DNA from: Heterocephalus glaber
Lineage: Eukaryota > Chordata > Mammalia > Rodentia > Bathyergidae
Assembly (NCBI RefSeq): GCF_000247695.1
Contig: NW_004624795.1
Location: 6,636,261 to 6,700,260, forward strand
DNA length: 64,000 nt
Reading direction: 5' to 3'
Positions within the stretch are counted from its first letter, which is position 1. Each line of letters opens with the position of its first letter. The notes below the pieces were generated by a model. The model saw nothing but the letters and a program-made list of their open reading frames with translations. It did not search any database and had not been told where the DNA came from. Both the position numbers and the translations under genes were made by a program. Of the stretch, positions 43,675 to 55,041 are shown in pieces.

Positions 43675-43985
43675 TTTTTTTTTTGTTTTTGGTTTTGTGA
43701 CACAGGGTTTCACTATGCAGTCCAGGCTGGATTTGAACTTACTGTGTAGGCCAGGCTAGCTTCAAACTTGCAGCAATCCTCCTGCCTCAGCTCCCCTAAT
43801 GCTGGGATTACACAAGTGCGCCACCATTCCCGACACCCCCTCCCCCATAGATTTAAGAGTAGTTGAGAATGGAAGCCAGAAGTGGATGGAAATGCTAGTA
43901 ACCCTAGGAGGCTGAGGCAGAAGGGTTGAATTCGAGGCCAGCCTGGGCTACATAGGGAGACCCTGTCTCAAAAAAAAAAAAAAAA
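43675..43985. repeat. Two B1 SINEs in opposite orientation
   Basis: Reverse duplicated B1 at 43675-43836 and plus B1 at 43873-43985 (A17 tail), separated by ~36 bases. Together they could form an RNA hairpin if transcribed. Confidence 0.85.
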
Positions 43986-44183
43986 GCTTCTTCTTTCATT
44001 TTTGCTTCCTCTGTTCTTCCTGATAATCAACCAGGAAGTCTGAATTCCTAGGACTCGCTTAAAAAGGCATATTCAAAGCCAGCCGACCTCCTCCTCATTC
44101 TGTGTGGGGAAAGGGATTATGCTTCATACTTTGCATGTCTCTTATACTTATCACACCAACCCAAATAGGTTGTATTTTTCTCA

Positions 44184-44312
44184 GGGCGCAGTGGTGCATA
44201 ACTGTAGTCTCAGCACTCAAAGAGGCTGAGGCAGGAGGTTCGCTTGAGTTTGAGGCCAGCCGGCCCTACATACCAAGACCCTGTCTCAAAAAAAACAAAA
44301 ACAAAAAAACAC
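44184..44312 (+). repeat. B1 SINE
   Basis: agggcgcagtggtgcata through ctgtctc plus an A-rich tail. No duplication. Confidence 0.85.
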
Positions 44313-44459
44313 AAACCAAAGAGTAGAATTTCTCAGTCCTCCTTTACACATAGGAAACCCAAGTCCAAATCGGTTAAGTACCAAGGGACGGCTACTCAAG
44401 GGTAGCTGGGAGGGCGTTTGGGAGTCGAGTCAGGGTCTGGCCCTGAGCCGCCCTTGATC

Positions 44460-45130
44460 TGGTGCAGCGTCGGAGGAGTGAGGTGACCGGGGCTCTCCGA
44501 GGCCTCCCTCGCCGGTGTACACTCTCGGCCTCAGCTCTCAGCCGCTAGCGAGGCTGGGTCGGCGCTCTGGGCTCTGCAGGCCCCGGGTAGCGTGGGCGCG
44601 CCGGCCGGCTTGGGGGGGAATTTCCGGTGTGCCTGCTTTCCGGACCCCCCCACCCTCAGCCAGCCTCGTCCTCAGACCCACGCTCACCCGGGAACCCCTT
44701 CCAGGCCCGGGCCGCCAAAGTGGGGGGCAAAGCGTTGAGCTCCGCGAAGACGCGTGCGTGGCCCGCGCCGGGGCGGGCTGGGGGACCCGGGCGGCCGCAG
44801 TTCACACCAGTGCGCCTGCCTTCTCCGCAGGGCCGACCTTGCCTTTGTCACCGAAGGTGGGAGAGCCAAGGCGCTGGCCCCTAGGGGGCGCTTCGAGCCG
44901 AGAGAGCGCGCAGATCCACCCCTCTTACCCAACCTCCCTCCTCCTCACCTGCGCTCGGCCGGCCACCTCGCTCCGTAAACACGGAAGGTCTAGCCCGCCT
45001 GCCCTCCACGGCGATCGCTGCCCAGCGGGAAGGAGCTAACGCATCCAGGTTGAAGGCAGCTGCTCCGGGACCGACGTCTCTTCCGGCTTTGCTCCCGGCT
45101 TCTGGGTCTTTCCGTGCATCGGCTCTGGGC
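44460..45130. promoter_or_regulatory. Orphan CpG island
   Basis: About 670 bases of CpG-dense DNA (for example gtgggcgcgccggccgg and ggcggccgcag), far from both known promoters: ~6.5 kb past the WFIKKN2 stop and ~7.6 kb past the TOB1 3' end. It may be an unannotated non-coding RNA promoter or a regulatory island. An acceptor-like ccttctccgcag is at 44819-44830. Overlapping frames here show no domain. Confidence 0.5.
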
Positions 45131-45304
45131 TGGTGTGCCATCTTGTGCCAGGCCCTAGCTCCTTGAGAGCTCCCGAGCGTGTAGATACCTCACCGGTGGG
45201 TGCCAACCCAGGAGGCACTCGCAGTGCTGAGTGGACGACCCCGTGGGTGTTTAACCCCATCTCTCCGTGTTTTGAGAAGAAATTTAGGGACGAGAATGGA
45301 AACT

Positions 45305-45432
45305 GAAGCCGGGCGTGGTGACGCACGGCTGTCATCCCAGGTCTTGGGAGGCTGAGGCAGGAGAATCGTCTCGAGTTCGAGGCCAGCCTGGGCTACATAG
45401 TAAACCCCGTCTCAAAAAACCAACAACAAAAA
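45305..45432 (+). repeat. B1 SINE, CpG-rich
   Basis: gccgggcgtggtgacgcac retains several CpGs, suggesting relative youth. Tail caacaacaaaaaa. Confidence 0.9.
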
Positions 45433-45689
45433 AGCGTAAGTATTTAGAGTAATATCTAGCACGTGCAAATGTGACACAGGTGTTTCCATTATTATTGTTC
45501 TGAGTCTGTTATTGTTCTGAGTGTCTGGGACACTCCCTCCAGTGTCAGAATCACCATCCTTCAAGTAGAAGCAAACAGGAAATTACAGTAAGCCTGGGCC
45601 GGATACTTGTCCTGGATCTCAAAGCCTCCTCCAAGGGAAACTGATCTCCCCGGTGAGTGGTAGGGCAGTGGATGCAGAAGCTGATTCCA

Positions 45690-45760
45690 AAACCATGGCG
45701 ATCCTCCTGCCTCAGCCACCCTAGAGCTGAGAACACAGGTGTGTGCCACCACACCCAGGT
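45690..45760 (-). repeat. B1 fragment
   Basis: 5' half of a reverse B1 (gatcctcctgcctcagcc to ccaccacacccag). Confidence 0.78.
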
Positions 45761-45878
45761 CCCAACCCCTTTTGCCTGGCAGGTACTCCTAGGAGACCAA
45801 TTTTTACCTCTACCTCTCTATTCCTTTTACAAAGGAACTTTGGACTTTTGTGGTTCAGATAATAAATCTCTTTCCTAA

Positions 45879-46120
45879 GGCCAGGGATGTAGCTCAGTGG
45901 CGCTTCGCCCACCTCGAAAGTGCAAGGTCCTGAGTTCAATCCCCGGTACCAAAATATAAAAAAGGGCCTCCTTTCAAAATACCTTTGTTTCTAAGTTACC
46001 CCAAGTTATGCCTGTAATCCCAGCACTAGGGAAGCTGAGGCAGGAGGATTGCCATGAGTTTGAGGCCAGCCTGAACTACCTAACAAGACCTTGTCTCAAA
46101 TAAGTAAATAAACAAACAAA
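45879..46120 (+). repeat. ID SINE and 5'-truncated B1
   Basis: ID 45879-45963 (ggccagggatgtagctcag). B1 46007-46120 with a deletion in its duplicated region and an (AAAT/AAAC)n tail. Confidence 0.85.
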
Positions 46121-46148
46121 GGATAGTTGTATGGTCCTATGATTCCTT

Positions 46149-46273
46149 TGGTTTTTTTTTGAGACAGGATCTTGCTCTGTTGTTCAGACTGACCTTGAAT
46201 TCACTATGTAGCCTAGGGTGGCTTCGAACTCTTGGTGATCCTCCTGCCTCAGCCTCCTGATAGTGTACACTAC
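46149..46273 (-). repeat. B1 SINE, duplicated form
   Basis: Reverse, 5'-truncated after cagcctcctgatag. Confidence 0.83.
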
Positions 46274-46934
46274 TGTGATTCCATTTCTTAAGCCATATTG
46301 CTGTGACACTGGCAGTATTCCCTGTGTCAGCATCCAGAATCATCCCTGTGTCCCCATTTGCTAGAAACCTGGCTAGCCTGAAGCCACACACTTTCTTTCT
46401 GACCCACAGGAAGTGTGACACTACTCGAAGCCAGTCTGGCTGTGGAGAACCCACCACCCAGCTTCACCGTCCAAAAGGGTCGATGGCACCACATTTTCCA
46501 GTTTTCTCAACCGTGCTGAGGCAGGGAGAGGAGTCATCCAGAGCCGCTGAAGGGCGTGGGGAGAGTCAGGGTTTAAAAATAGCCGCGACCCAGCGGCTGC
46601 AGAGGGAGCTGCTGCTGACTTGAACATTCAGCATCACCAAAACACAACAGCACCGCCTAGCTCGTTTTGTCAATGTGGTTTTTCCACTATTATTTCTGCA
46701 ACGCTGGAGGCATGCAGACAGAAGGGATGCAACCTGCAGGATATGCCAGGGCTTGTCTAAAAATATTTGACACCTGTTCTGTGTTCCGCACACTGGTCAT
46801 ATTTTGTCAGTGAAGTAAGTACTCACGACGCCAGGCAGAATGTGTTTTTTCTTCCCAGTGCTCAATGTTTTTCCCTTCTGCAGCGTAAACCTCCTCCTCT
46901 TTTCTTCTTCTCTCTCTCTCTGTCTCTCTCTTTC
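46274..46934. other. Unique intergenic sequence
   Basis: About 660 bases with a (CT)n-rich patch near 46908-46935. Nothing coding recognised. Confidence 0.45.
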
Positions 46935-47010
46935 TTTCTTCTGGACTGGGGATCAAACTTGGATCCTTGAGAGGCGGGCGATGGAACCACTCAGGTAAAT
47001 CCCTGGCCCC
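46935..47010 (-). repeat. ID SINE with internal deletion
   Basis: ctggactggggatcaaac through gtaaatccctggccc. The central region is shortened. Confidence 0.83.
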
Positions 47011-47172
47011 TCCCCCTCTTTTCTACCTGCATGAAAATGTGGGAGCCCTGCACCGCTGTCTGCTTGAGCGACACTAACTCCTCCCATTCCTGGGCCAGCC
47101 TGGTAGAAACAGTGTCTGCGCTGCTTTTCCCAACAGCACGGCACTTTCTTTTATTTTATTTTCAATTTTAAT

Positions 47173-47291
47173 TTTTGTTTTTTTGAGACAGTCTCACTAT
47201 GTAGTCCGGGCTGGCCTCCAACTCACAGTGATCCTCCTGTCTCAGCCTCTCCAGTGCTTGGGGCACAGGAATGCGCCACAAGGCCTGGCTG
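47173..47291 (-). repeat. B1 SINE
   Basis: Reverse, non-duplicated, T-rich tail at 47150-47180. Confidence 0.85.
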
Positions 47292-47554
47292 TTCTTCACT
47301 TTTCTGATTTCATAGGGCAGCAAACATGGCCAAAATTCTGGACTTCATTGCTTTAAATTCTATAATCCTCTCAGGACCTGTGTTCTATCACCGACCACTC
47401 TAACTGGGAGAGACTGGTTCTCATCCCTCCTCAGGAATTATATTGACTTCACAGTACCCACTGGGTAAATGGGTGAGTAAACGGGTCCATCCGTGCCAAG
47501 CAGCTTAATGTGGTTGATTAATCAAGGAATTAGACATAAAATTTCAAATAGCCT

Positions 47555-47666
47555 CCAGATATAATCCTATAATCTTAGCACTTGGGAGGCTGAAGCAGGA
47601 GGATCACCTTGAGTTTGAAGCCAGCCTGGGCTATATAGCAAGACCCTGTCTCAAAAGAACAAACAA
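47555..47666 (+). repeat. B1 SINE, 5'-truncated
   Basis: tcctataatcttagcactt through ctgtctcaaaagaac. Confidence 0.83.
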
Positions 47667-48009
47667 ATAGCTTCCAGGCATGGTCTGCCTCCTGTTTTCA
47701 TGTTTTCTTCTAAACTTGAGGAACTGTGAGATAGTCTCAAAATTCTAACATGTATAGCAAGTCTTCTAAAATATAAAATCTTATATATCTCAAATATTGA
47801 GAAATGGATAGATATTTACTATTTACAAGTCAAGTTTCATTAATAACAAGACTGATGGTACAGTCTAAACTTCCAAAAGCCCACCTAAGGGTTCAATAGT
47901 ATTTAATCCAATCAAAGTCTGACTAACCTAAAAATGTAAATATAAAAATATAAATCCTAGGCAATGTCACATATTAATTCATACATAAACTATAGAAATT
48001 GTTTTGGGG
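47667..48009. other. AT-rich intergenic sequence
   Basis: About 340 bases, AT-rich, with nothing recognised. Confidence 0.45.
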
Positions 48010-48091
48010 CTTTTTTTTTGGTACCAGGGATCAAACTCAGGACCTTGTGCTTGTGAGGCAGGCGGCAAAACCACTGAGCTAAATCCCCGCT
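48010..48091 (-). repeat. ID SINE
   Basis: ggtaccagggatcaaactc through ctaaatccccg. ttggggc flanks both ends. Confidence 0.9.
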
Positions 48092-48147
48092 TGGGGCATT
48101 TTTCAAAGTGGGCTTCTTTGTTTATTGTGCAGTTTAAATATAAATTA

Positions 48148-48368
48148 GCTGAGCCTGGTGGTACACACCTGTAATCCTAGCACTCTGGGCAGGAAGGCTG
48201 AGGCAGGAAGATTGCAAATTTCACCCCAGCCTGGGCAACTAAGAGATTTACCAAGAATCTGTCTCAAAAAAAAATAAAATAAAATAAAATAATAATAATA
48301 ATAATAATAAAGCTGGAGATGTAGCTCAGGTCCTGGGTTCAATCCCCAATGCTGCTACCAAAACAAGA
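48148..48368 (+). repeat. B1-dID dimer with expanded linker
   Basis: The B1 and ID halves are separated by a linker that has expanded into (AAAAT)n and (AAT)n microsatellite. The ID half ends ttcaatccccaatgctg. Confidence 0.85.
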
Positions 48369-48409
48369 AAAGGACATCCAGCATAGGTTATGCTTCTAAA
48401 ATGAAGTGT

Positions 48410-48475
48410 TATTTTTTTTTCAGTACTGGAGATCTAACCCAGGCCTTCATGCATGCTGAGCTGTATCCTTAGCAC
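48410..48475 (-). repeat. Old ID-type SINE
   Basis: cagtactggagatctaacc through gagctgtatccttagc, diverged. Confidence 0.7.
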
Positions 48476-48639
48476 TACATCTACAATATTTAGGCCCAGG
48501 AATCACCCAGTACTTCTAAAATAAGAAAAGTAATTATGAGACTGAATTAAGAGAATCAACAAAATTAGAGCATTGATATAACTTAATGATTTCTAAAAAC
48601 ATTTCTAGATAGCCTATGATTATAGTTTATGGCCAATGG

Positions 48640-48980
48640 AAATATAAAGTATCTCTCTCCAAATACCCTGACTCCTGTGCATGGTGCTGTGACTTGGAAC
48701 TCCCCCTGAGTTCATGTGCAGGCAGCCCTGTTGGGAGGTCTGTGCGCCTTTAAGAGGTGGGCCTGTGGGAGGGGCCTAGGGGATTATGAGATTCCCGGGT
48801 CCTGTCTCTCTTTTCTCCCTGGTTCATGGTTTGAGCAGTTTCACCAACAGGCATCCCCACGATGGCCAGCTGGTGCCCACACCAGAGGCCTAAGCAATGG
48901 GAGGTTAATAGACCTTTTTTTCTTATAAGTTAATTGCCCCGGGCATTTTGTTACAGTAGTGCAAAACTGACCAATACATG
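48640..48980 (+). mobile_element. MaLR/ERVL-type solo LTR
   Basis: The layout gccctgttgggaggtctgtg ... gatttatgag-like ... gacctttttttcttataagttaa ... ggcattttgttacagtagtgcaaaactgacc follows the MaLR (MLT/MST) LTR plan, including the conserved 3' end. No internal sequence adjoins. Confidence 0.65.
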
Positions 48981-49129
48981 TGGGTAATATAACAGCCTTC
49001 CACTAGACCCTTCTCATTACGCTTCTGTAGAATTGTACAAGGGATGTGGCTAATAGATCAAAAATGGATTTATTCCCCAGCTTCAAATCAGAATACTAAC
49101 AGATCAGAGGGGAACAAAGTATAGGGCTT

Positions 49130-49326
49130 AGGACAGGGAATGCTGAAGCAGCTATGTGAGTTGGAATCCCATATCTGCCACTTATTAGCCATGAGGTCTT
49201 GGGTGTATTAAGCCTTTTGTACCTCAGTCCCCTCTCCACTCCTCCAACCTCCATCCCTCTCTGGTCCATAAATTTGCTTAGAACAGTGCTTGCCACATAA
49301 TGGTATATGAGTATTTGTTAAATAAA
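49130..49326 (+). repeat. MIR element
   Basis: tgccacttattagccatgag and agaacagtgcttgccacataatgg match MIR across most of its length. Confidence 0.75.
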
Positions 49327-49462
49327 TCATTTACAAGATAAAAAATGGCTTCAACAAACATGTGTGTCCTAATTTTCCAATTGCGTGCACAAAGATATTG
49401 AGCCTAGATCTTCCAGACAAGAAAGTAGTACCTTCCTAGTATACTACAGAAAACCAAAGGAC

Positions 49463-49567
49463 TTGGCTGGGCTTGGTGGAGCACACCTGGGATCCTAGCC
49501 AGCCTGGGCTACATAGTGAGTTCAAGGCCAGCCTGAACTGCATGGCAAGATCTGGTCTCAAAAAACC
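49463..49567 (+). repeat. B1 SINE with internal deletion
   Basis: The 5' end joins directly to the duplicated segment (gatcctagccagcctggg), so the middle is lost. The tail carries tctcaaaaaacc. Confidence 0.82.
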
Positions 49568-50145
49568 CTCAAGAACTCTGATCCCAAGTGAGCTCCTGGG
49601 CTAGACTGATTAAACTTCTACTAGTTGGCTTACTAACCATTGTACTGGATTTTATTCAGCAAGGACACTTTCACATACTTGCCTTTAATAAGGCTGTTTC
49701 CCTCTCAACTGTTCACGCACTGGAGCTGAACACATCCTGCCAGACCAGGATGGACAGCCGCCCTTCTATCTGCCAATTCTGCACCCATGAATTCAAATCA
49801 CCACGGGTAGAAAATATTTGAAAAAAAGGTTTTTGCCATTATTCCCTAAAAAATTATAGTCTAAGAGCTATTTACATGTCATTTACGTTGTTAGGTATTA
49901 TAAATAATCTAGAAATTAATTTAAGTTCAGGAGAGGATGCACATAGGTTGAATGCAGGCAAATACTAGGCCTTTTTAATGTTAGGGACTTGAGCATCCCT
50001 AGCTTTTAGTATCTGCAGCAGGTCCTGAACTGTACATTGGGTGGACCATGCCTGCAGGCCCTCCTTGTCTGTGTAGGGAAAGAGTGTGGAGGAAGCTCTC
50101 CGATCATTTTACTTCATTAGCTTAATGCTAATAAAAAAAAGACAT
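49568..50145. other. Intergenic sequence, possibly ancient repeats
   Basis: About 580 bases. 49975-50060 (gggacttgagcatccctagc onward) resembles an ancient mammalian repeat I cannot name with certainty. A 77-codon frame at 49588-49821 has no family likeness. Confidence 0.4.
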
Positions 50146-50231
50146 GGGCCAGGGATTTAGCTCAGTGGTTTCGCCGCCTGCTGCAAAAGCACAAGGACCC
50201 GAGTTCGATCCCCAGTACCAAAAAAAAAAAA
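50146..50231 (+). repeat. ID SINE
   Basis: gggccagggatttagctcag through gatccccagtacc plus A13. The aagac motif recurs on both sides. Confidence 0.9.
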
Positions 50232-50271
50232 GAAGACACACTTTACTTTCCTTATGTTTCAGTGACTTTTG

Positions 50272-50503
50272 TTTTTGTTTTTTGGTACTGTGAATTGAAC
50301 CGAGGGCCTCTCGCTTGCCAGGTAGGCGCTGTGCTGCTGAGCTACATTCCCGGCCCTGTTTTTTTTGAGACAGGGTTTCACTATGTAGCCCAGGCTGGCC
50401 TTGAACTCACTATGTAGCCCAGGCTGGCCTTGAACTCTTGCTGTTTTTCCTGGCTCAGCCTCTTGAGTCCTAGGATTTCAGGTGTACGCCACCATGCTGG
50501 GCC
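50272..50503 (-). repeat. ID and B1 SINEs joined
   Basis: Reverse ID 50272-50357 abuts reverse duplicated B1 50358-50503. cagtgactt flanks the pair (near 50261 and 50502), so they may have moved together or inserted in nested fashion. Confidence 0.83.
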
Positions 50504-51775
50504 AGTGACTTATTTTAAAATAACGTAAGTCCTGAACTCTTGTTACATCTCTCAACTAAGATGCTAATACTTAAGATATCTATATGTGAATGGGATTAAA
50601 TAACAACACATATTTGAAAAGCATTTTAAGCTCCTTTAGTTTCCCCTTCCAAAGCTATGTTAACTAATCACAGTGATTTGTTATCAGTAAAATATGTTCC
50701 ACTGATGGCTGCAGTTTGGGAGCTATGGAACCCGTGGGGCATGTGTTGGACATGAGGACAGGGTCTCAGGTGTCTTCAAGGCTCCTCAAACTGTCACCAA
50801 GCAGGCTTCAAGAAGAGGCCACAAGCGACGGCCCATGGGGAGAAAGACTTGGGATTCAGATGTGAGCTCTTCTACCATGTGACAGACAAAGGCACTTTAA
50901 AAATTTTTTCCATTTCTAATGAGCAGAAAGGCTCATAGAAAACAGGGCCTTTGTTCATTCTCTAGTAAAAAAAAAAAAGTCCTCAAGGACATCAAGCTCT
51001 GACTAACAGTTTTCATGAAAACAATCAAGATAGAGTGTGTGTTAGTGCTTCTCTTGAGCCACGCTAACATAACATGCGTGCACCATGGTGACCCTGCGAC
51101 TTCCCGACCTCGAACCTGCACGGAGAGGTCTGTATCTAAAGTCAGAATGTGGGTCAGCGTTCGCCTGTTACAGGTTCTGCTGAGGACTGTCCGGTTGCCT
51201 TTCTCTGGTTCTCACAAAAAGGACGCTGGCCCCGCCAGCCTTTCTCCACCTTGTTTTCCTACAATGACTTTGCCGAGTGTGGGGCTGAGCTCTTCCTGGT
51301 TGCCCTAAGAGCTGCCCAGACTGGTGAGCCGGCCTGCTGTCCCCTCGGCGTCCCCATGCTTCTTCCTAGCCTCATTCTGTCCGCTGAGGGACAAAGCCTC
51401 ACCATGGAGCCGACTGAACAGCCTGGCTCTGTTATTCCCAGGGCTTATTTCCTTCAAACTTCTCATTGCTCTACGCTGCATGGCTAAGGGACAAAAGGCT
51501 TTTGTAGACTGGTATCCACACATTGGACACCAGATTTATTTCACTGGAAATCCACAGAGCACTGGATTCTTACAATGAAAGTAGAGTTGTTTCTCATTTC
51601 CAGTTTAAGATAGTTTTCTCACCAATGCAGCGTTAAGTCTGTCTCTGTGGACGTTTGAACAGTAAAATGATTTAAAGGTGTTCTTTTAATTCATTATAGT
51701 TTTATAAAACACCATCCTCAGCAAGACCCTACAATATGACACAAAGCCAGAAACTAATCATTGAGACCTCAAACC
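50504..51775. other. Unique sequence downstream of TOB1
   Basis: About 1.27 kb without repeats. A 112-codon plus frame (51149-51487) and an overlapping minus frame have no recognisable domain. The repeat-free state could reflect regulatory constraint. Confidence 0.4.
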
Positions 51776-51880
51776 AGCCAGGCGCACACTCGGGAGGCTG
51801 AGGCAGGTGGATTGCCTCAAATTCAAGGCCAGCCTAGGTTACATAGCAAGACCCAGTACAAAAACAAAAACAAAAAAAAA
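51776..51880 (+). repeat. B1 SINE with deletion near its 5' end
   Basis: ccagccaggcgcacactcggg skips part of the A-box region, then runs normally to a poly(A)-rich tail. Confidence 0.8.
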
Positions 51881-52221
51881 GAACCCTCACCCAGCAGGGT
51901 TGGATACCACTTGCAAAAAAACGTTTTGCTGAAAAAATGAGCACAAATAGTAACATTTAGCAACCTGTCCAAATGTGAACAGATTCTGGCCACAAATTCT
52001 CTAGGTGTGAACTGAACTGTGTGAAGGTAGTAAACAGATCCAAATCTTTTCTTTTAAGGTAAGTCTGCTGATTTGTCTGACCAAGTTTTGAGCTATTCAT
52101 CTCACATGAAAGAAAAGTGATCCCATGGTCTCTCCGTGTACATTTCAAGAAAATCCTGACTACAAGCGAATTTCGTATTCCTTGGCACTCTAGACATCAG
52201 CATGACATTTAAAACTTTGGG
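51881..52221. other. AT-rich sequence, nothing recognised
   Basis: About 340 bases beyond the TOB1 3' end. Confidence 0.45.
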
Positions 52222-52310
52222 GGGCCAGGGATTTAGCTCACTGGTTCCGCTGCCTGCCTCGAAAGTGCAAGGTCCCAAGTTTGATCCCCGGTACAAAACC
52301 AAAAAAACAA
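52222..52310 (+). repeat. ID SINE
   Basis: ggggggccagggatttagc through gatccccggtac plus an A-rich tail. Confidence 0.9.
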
Positions 52311-52453
52311 ACAAAATAAATCTGCTATATAATAATAGGCTCAGCATACCATCTCTGTCATGGAAAGGCAGACACCCTGGCTGATGAGGGTTATTAAAAA
52401 TAAACCTGTCCTGGCTATGAAGCCTGAGTTCAATTCTCATTGCCACAATGAAC

Positions 52454-52552
52454 AGGCTAGGAGTAGTGGAACTGCCTGTAACCCCAGCACTCAGGAGGCT
52501 GAGGCAGGAAGATCACTGAGAGTTCGAGAACCTGTCTCAAAAAACCAAAACC
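52454..52552 (+). repeat. B1 SINE with internal deletion
   Basis: ggctaggagtagtggaact through gagttcgagaacctgtctc, which skips the middle of the right arm. Confidence 0.82.
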
Positions 52553-52744
52553 CAAAGTTGTTCCAAGGGTTGGCCAGCAGCATGGTTTTGGTGGCACTTT
52601 TTTTGCAGCAAACCACTACCTAATGTACTCAGAGGCCTTTCCACCATTCCCTTGTGACTCAACGAGTAAGATCTTTCTTCGTTAGCTTCACAACACATTT
52701 CCAGCCTTACAACTTTCTTAACATCAAAGACCATGCAACAGGCA

Positions 52745-53504
52745 TTTTGAATTTTAAAGAATTTTAATACAAACTTAATATAAACTATTTCAGTCCCTCT
52801 TAACATGTAAGACACTGACTCAAAATACTTTCATACCGTTTTTTTCAAGTATTGCACAATATAGGTACAAAATTAATATTTACGATTACATTTTCTTCCA
52901 TAATATATAGCAAAAATCTTTAAACCTTTAACAGAAAATACATTTTTTTTGAAAAAGCAAATATTCGTACATTTTTAATTCCACCACTAAAGGAATATCC
53001 TGTACACAATTTTGAGAATAGTTGATGTCTTTAAGATGGATATTTTACAATTTCAGTAAAAAAAATACAACATGAAGCTGCTGCTGTCACAGATCACTGT
53101 AGTAAAAAGATATAAATGCAATCCATGTCGTAGAAACAATATATATATCCTCTGATATTTTACAAACTTTGTACTAAATTAAATTATACAATTAGAAAAG
53201 ACCATAAACCCACTTATTAGTGCCAATTTTTCATAAAAAAAAAAATCAGCCATGTCCTCGCTATATCTTAAATACTGTAAGAGGCCATATCTGAGCGGAT
53301 ACTTTAAAATATACAGTCAGTATAAAATAACTTTGTGCTTGGTTGGCAAATGAAAAATGACGCATGTTTTATTTTTGTAACCAAGCCTGAACGTATCCTT
53401 ACTATAAGCTTAAAAGAAAAAATCTCAAGGAGGTTTCAAAAAAAAAAAAAATCCCCCTTGGGCCTGTGCAACTCAACTCAGATGATACGATTCTCGTTTT
53501 CTTT
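52745..53504 (-). other. TOB1: TOB1 3' UTR (predicted)
   Basis: AT-rich, repeat-free 760 bases after the stop codon. An ATTAAA signal (minus strand) is at 52763-52768, with U/GU-rich sequence below it, predicting cleavage near 52745. An alternative AATAAA is at 53368-53373. Several ATTTA pentamers on the sense strand suit the short-lived, deadenylation-controlled TOB1 mRNA. The end is inferred, not observed. Confidence 0.6.
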
Positions 53505-54560
53505 TTAGTTCGCCATGACCGGCTGGAATTGCTGGTTAGAATACTGCATGTTATTTAAGCTAAAATTCAAGCCATCTACAAAAGACTTCTCGTTGAGGCC
53601 TCCATAGGCCGCAAACACGTCAAAGGCATTGCTGTACTGGAGAGGACTGAGGTTACAGGGGCTGTCACCTGGGAACATCCCACTGGCACTGCTACCTTGA
53701 CCCTGCATAGTGGGGAAGATAAATTCCTTGGCATTGGGAGAGAGCGCAGAGGTTTTCTGCTGCTGCTGCTGCGGGGGCGGTGGCGGTGGCGGTGCCTGGG
53801 ACGGTGGCGGCTGCTGCTGCTGCTGCTGGTGCTGGGATTGGGGCTGCTGCGGGGTCCCCAGGCTCAGCCCGTACACAGAGTGCATGGAGGACGAGATGGC
53901 TTTCTGCTTCAGGAGGTCGCTCACGGTCAGGCCCAGGTTGATGGGAGAAGTACGGGCCACCTTGTTGCTCCGGCCGCTGTTCTTCATTTTGGTGGAGCCG
54001 AACTTGGTGGCAGCGAAAGTGGCAGTAGTGAAGGTTAAAGGCTGGGTGGAGCGGGGCATGAAGGTGGGGCTCACGGCAGCAGAGTGACCGAAGGGCGGCG
54101 ACGGGGAGCTGGACCCGGAGGAGGCTGGATCACTTATGGGCATGAAAACCTGCGCCTCCGGGTTGAAGCTGTTTTTGATCTCCTTATCCAGCTCACATCC
54201 GGTTTCATTACTGTCGTCCACATACAGCACTTTCACCGGTCCCTTCTCGCCGATCTGGTAGGAAACCTCAAACGGGTCGATCCAGATGCTCAGGTCCTGG
54301 GGCAGATTGCCACGCACATCGTCGATGTCCAAGCCACTCTCCTTGGATGCCTGCTCGATGACCGGGTCCACCTTCTCCCCTACATGGATGCATCGAAACC
54401 CTGATCCTTTGTATGGCTTTTCGGGGTACCAGTGCCCTTCATATTTCTTCTTAAGAAGTCTTTCAAGCTCTTCACCAAAAATGTTGACACGTCTCCTAGG
54501 AAGCTTATTGTACAAATAGGAAATAATAAAATTTAGTGCTACTTGGATTTCAAGCTGCAT
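53505..54560 (-). CDS. TOB1: TOB1, BTG/Tob antiproliferative protein
   Basis: Single coding exon, 351 residues (human 345). TOB1 binds the CAF1/CNOT7-CNOT8 deadenylase through its APRO domain and PABPC1 through PAM2 motifs, promoting mRNA deadenylation and restraining cell-cycle entry. It also modulates BMP/SMAD signalling. Visible: APRO/BTG domain residues 1-~115; bipartite basic NLS-like 22-39; PAM2 motif 1 around 131-142 ([12 protein letters not shown]) and PAM2 motif 2 around 273-285 ([13 protein letters not shown]); proline-directed serines at 152, 154 and 164, the positions phosphorylated by ERK in the human protein; a Gln/Pro tract at 238-267 that accounts for the extra length. The start ATG has G at -3 and is the conserved [10 protein letters not shown]. 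The frame is intact. Antisense frames over 53697-54404 are shadows. Confidence 0.97.
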   Translation of the reverse strand: MQLEIQVALNFIISYLYNKLPRRRVNIFGEELERLLKKKYEGHWYPEKPYKGSGFRCIHVGEKVDPVIEQASKESGLDIDDVRGNLPQDLSIWIDPFEVSYQIGEKGPVKVLYVDDSNETGCELDKEIKNSFNPEAQVFMPISDPASSGSSSPSPPFGHSAAVSPTFMPRSTQPLTFTTATFAATKFGSTKMKNSGRSNKVARTSPINLGLTVSDLLKQKAISSSMHSVYGLSLGTPQQPQSQHQQQQQQPPPSQAPPPPPPPQQQQQKTSALSPNAKEFIFPTMQGQGSSASGMFPGDSPCNLSPLQYSNAFDVFAAYGGLNEKSFVDGLNFSLNNMQYSNQQFQPVMAN

Positions 54561-54598
54561 AGCTGCTATGCCACAAAGTTAGGTTTGTTTCAACTCCT

Positions 54599-54619
54599 CC
54601 ACACACACACACACACACA
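54599..54619. repeat. (CA)n microsatellite
   Basis: Ten CA units. On the TOB1 sense strand this is a TG tract just before the putative acceptor. Confidence 0.9.
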
Positions 54620-55041
54620 AAAACAAAAAACAGTAAGAAATGTTCAGTCTGTGGCAAAGAAACAGATTTTCATCCAAAGTGCTGGTATGAGTAGATAATC
54701 CTTCACTTTGAGAGGTCTTGCTCCTTTAAGAAAACAAAACAAAAGCAAAGATGTCCAAATAAGACAAATGTAATGTAAATCCCATAACCTTTTTTTTCCC
54801 CTTAATTGCACTTTTGAAAATGTCTAGTAGGGCAGAGAGCCTATAAATAAAATCAGTACAAAATACAGACATATACAATCAAAAACTTATTTATTAAAGT
54901 TCAAAATTTCATGGGAAAATATACATTACAGGTAAAACTATTGTTTAATCCTCATTATGTACTGTGTTTCTGTGCAGAATTCTGTGCATCTCTGGAATAT
55001 GGATTATTTTCCTCCCTCAACTTTCTTTTTTTAAATTATTC

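Noticed and set aside
51149..51487. 112-codon frame downstream of TOB1
   Set aside because: No homology recognised, an overlapping antisense frame is also open, and there is no Kozak or splice evidence. Kept only as unique sequence.
53697..54404. Plus-strand frames over TOB1
   Set aside because: Antisense shadows. Their Leu/Arg/Cys/Gly runs are the reverse of the TOB1 Gln/Pro codon tract.
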